From positions 3,117,421 through 3,181,420 of the forward strand of contig CM072522.1 of NCBI GenBank assembly GCA_036898135.1: a stretch of DNA of 64,000 bases, written 5' to 3'. The stretch comes from Oncomelania hupensis. Its lineage: Eukaryota; Mollusca; Gastropoda; Littorinimorpha; Pomatiopsidae. Shown here piece by piece: positions 63,641-64,000 of the stretch; the first letter of the stretch is position 1; every line of letters starts with the position of its first letter. The notes beneath the pieces are model-generated. The model made no database searches and had not been told where the DNA came from. It worked only from the letters and a program-made list of their open reading frames with translations. A program made the translations under genes and the position numbers.

Positions 63641-64000
63641 TAAAATGCAGATCAGAAGTAAATTTTAAAGACATGAAAAAAGCTAAAATTAAATGTAACA
63701 AAATAATAGCGCTTGAAAAAAAAAATTTTTGGTCTGACTATTGTAAATCTGAAATTAATACTTCCAAAGATGCTATCAAGGTATGGAAGAAACTTTCAGA
63801 AATGAAAAATGGATTTCAGCTTCCACAATGTCCTTTAAAATTAATAGATAATGATTTCCCTACTCCTAAAGAAAAAGCTGAAGAAGTTGTAAAAGTATTT
63901 GCAAAATCTAGTAATTCTAATAATTTGTCACATCATATTAAAAATGAAAGAGAAATATTAGAAAATACTGTAGAATATAATGCGCCCCCACAAGATAATA
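63640..64000 (+). pseudogene. LINE ORF2 linker, runs off right edge
   Basis: Open to the edge: KKAKIKCNKIIALEKKNFWS, DAIKVWKKLSEMKNGF, FPTPKEKAEEVVKVFAKSS. This is the helical linker and start of the palm approach in CR1/jockey-like LINEs, comparable to 24112-23800 on the minus strand. The frame continues without a stop from the preceding gene fragment. Confidence 0.65.

Overview
This window looks like repeat-dense metazoan nuclear DNA. A mollusc, perhaps a gastropod, is the best guess, judging from the mix of RTE-like LINEs, 2A-bearing LINEs, tRNA-derived SINEs with stem-loop tails, Tc1 elements and Ty3/gypsy LTRs. There is no operon structure, no bacterial gene, no CRISPR array and no rRNA. 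Nearly every long open frame belongs to a transposable element. Most elements are broken and many sit inside one another, so several boundaries could be read from target-site duplications (TSDs) or from the host frame that reappears when the insert is removed.

Layout. 1-4356: tail of a Ty3/gypsy element with PR and integrase zinc finger upstream of RNase H, then its 3' LTR, which holds a second solo LTR. 4899-9841: one minus-strand LINE split by two inverted-repeat DNA elements. 10537-15130: a 57-bp stem-loop retroposon, a young 5'-truncated RTE copy and a 5'-inverted RTE copy. 15638-19135: a minus L2/CR1-like LINE cut by a 1.6-kb solo LTR. 19173-24470: RTE and other LINE fragments. 24690-36543: two related 2A-type LINEs (B, then A) around (CT)n tracts; B contains a full-length RTE LINE which itself contains a SINE, and A contains an array of five stem-loop SINE-tail modules. 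37155-38160: RTE copy. 38295-41999: a terminal-inverted-repeat unit carrying a spliced four-exon Myb/SANT-like coiled-coil gene, the only convincing intact cellular-style gene. 42151-43545: THAP-like exon, LINE tail, SINE. 45810-48436: Tc1 transposon interrupted by a hAT-like element in its catalytic region. 48715-51348: SINE, diverged repeats, and a 943-bp CpG-rich palindrome. 51960-58451: nearly full-length minus LINE with an SGNH-esterase ORF1, itself hit by a THAP-encoding MITE. 58667-61781: two more TIR elements. 62440-64000: duplicated pieces of an unnamed gene family, then a LINE running off the edge.

How the parts work together: RTE and 2A LINEs supply reverse transcriptase; the SINE and stem-loop modules look like passengers recognised through their 3' tails; the TIR elements lacking transposase depend on proteins encoded elsewhere. 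The most interesting signals are the retroposed stem-loop tails (single and in a five-unit array), the 2A motifs behind hydrophobic leaders in two LINEs, the CpG-rich palindrome, and the TIR unit with a spliced SANT gene. All calls come from reading the sequence; no database search was run.
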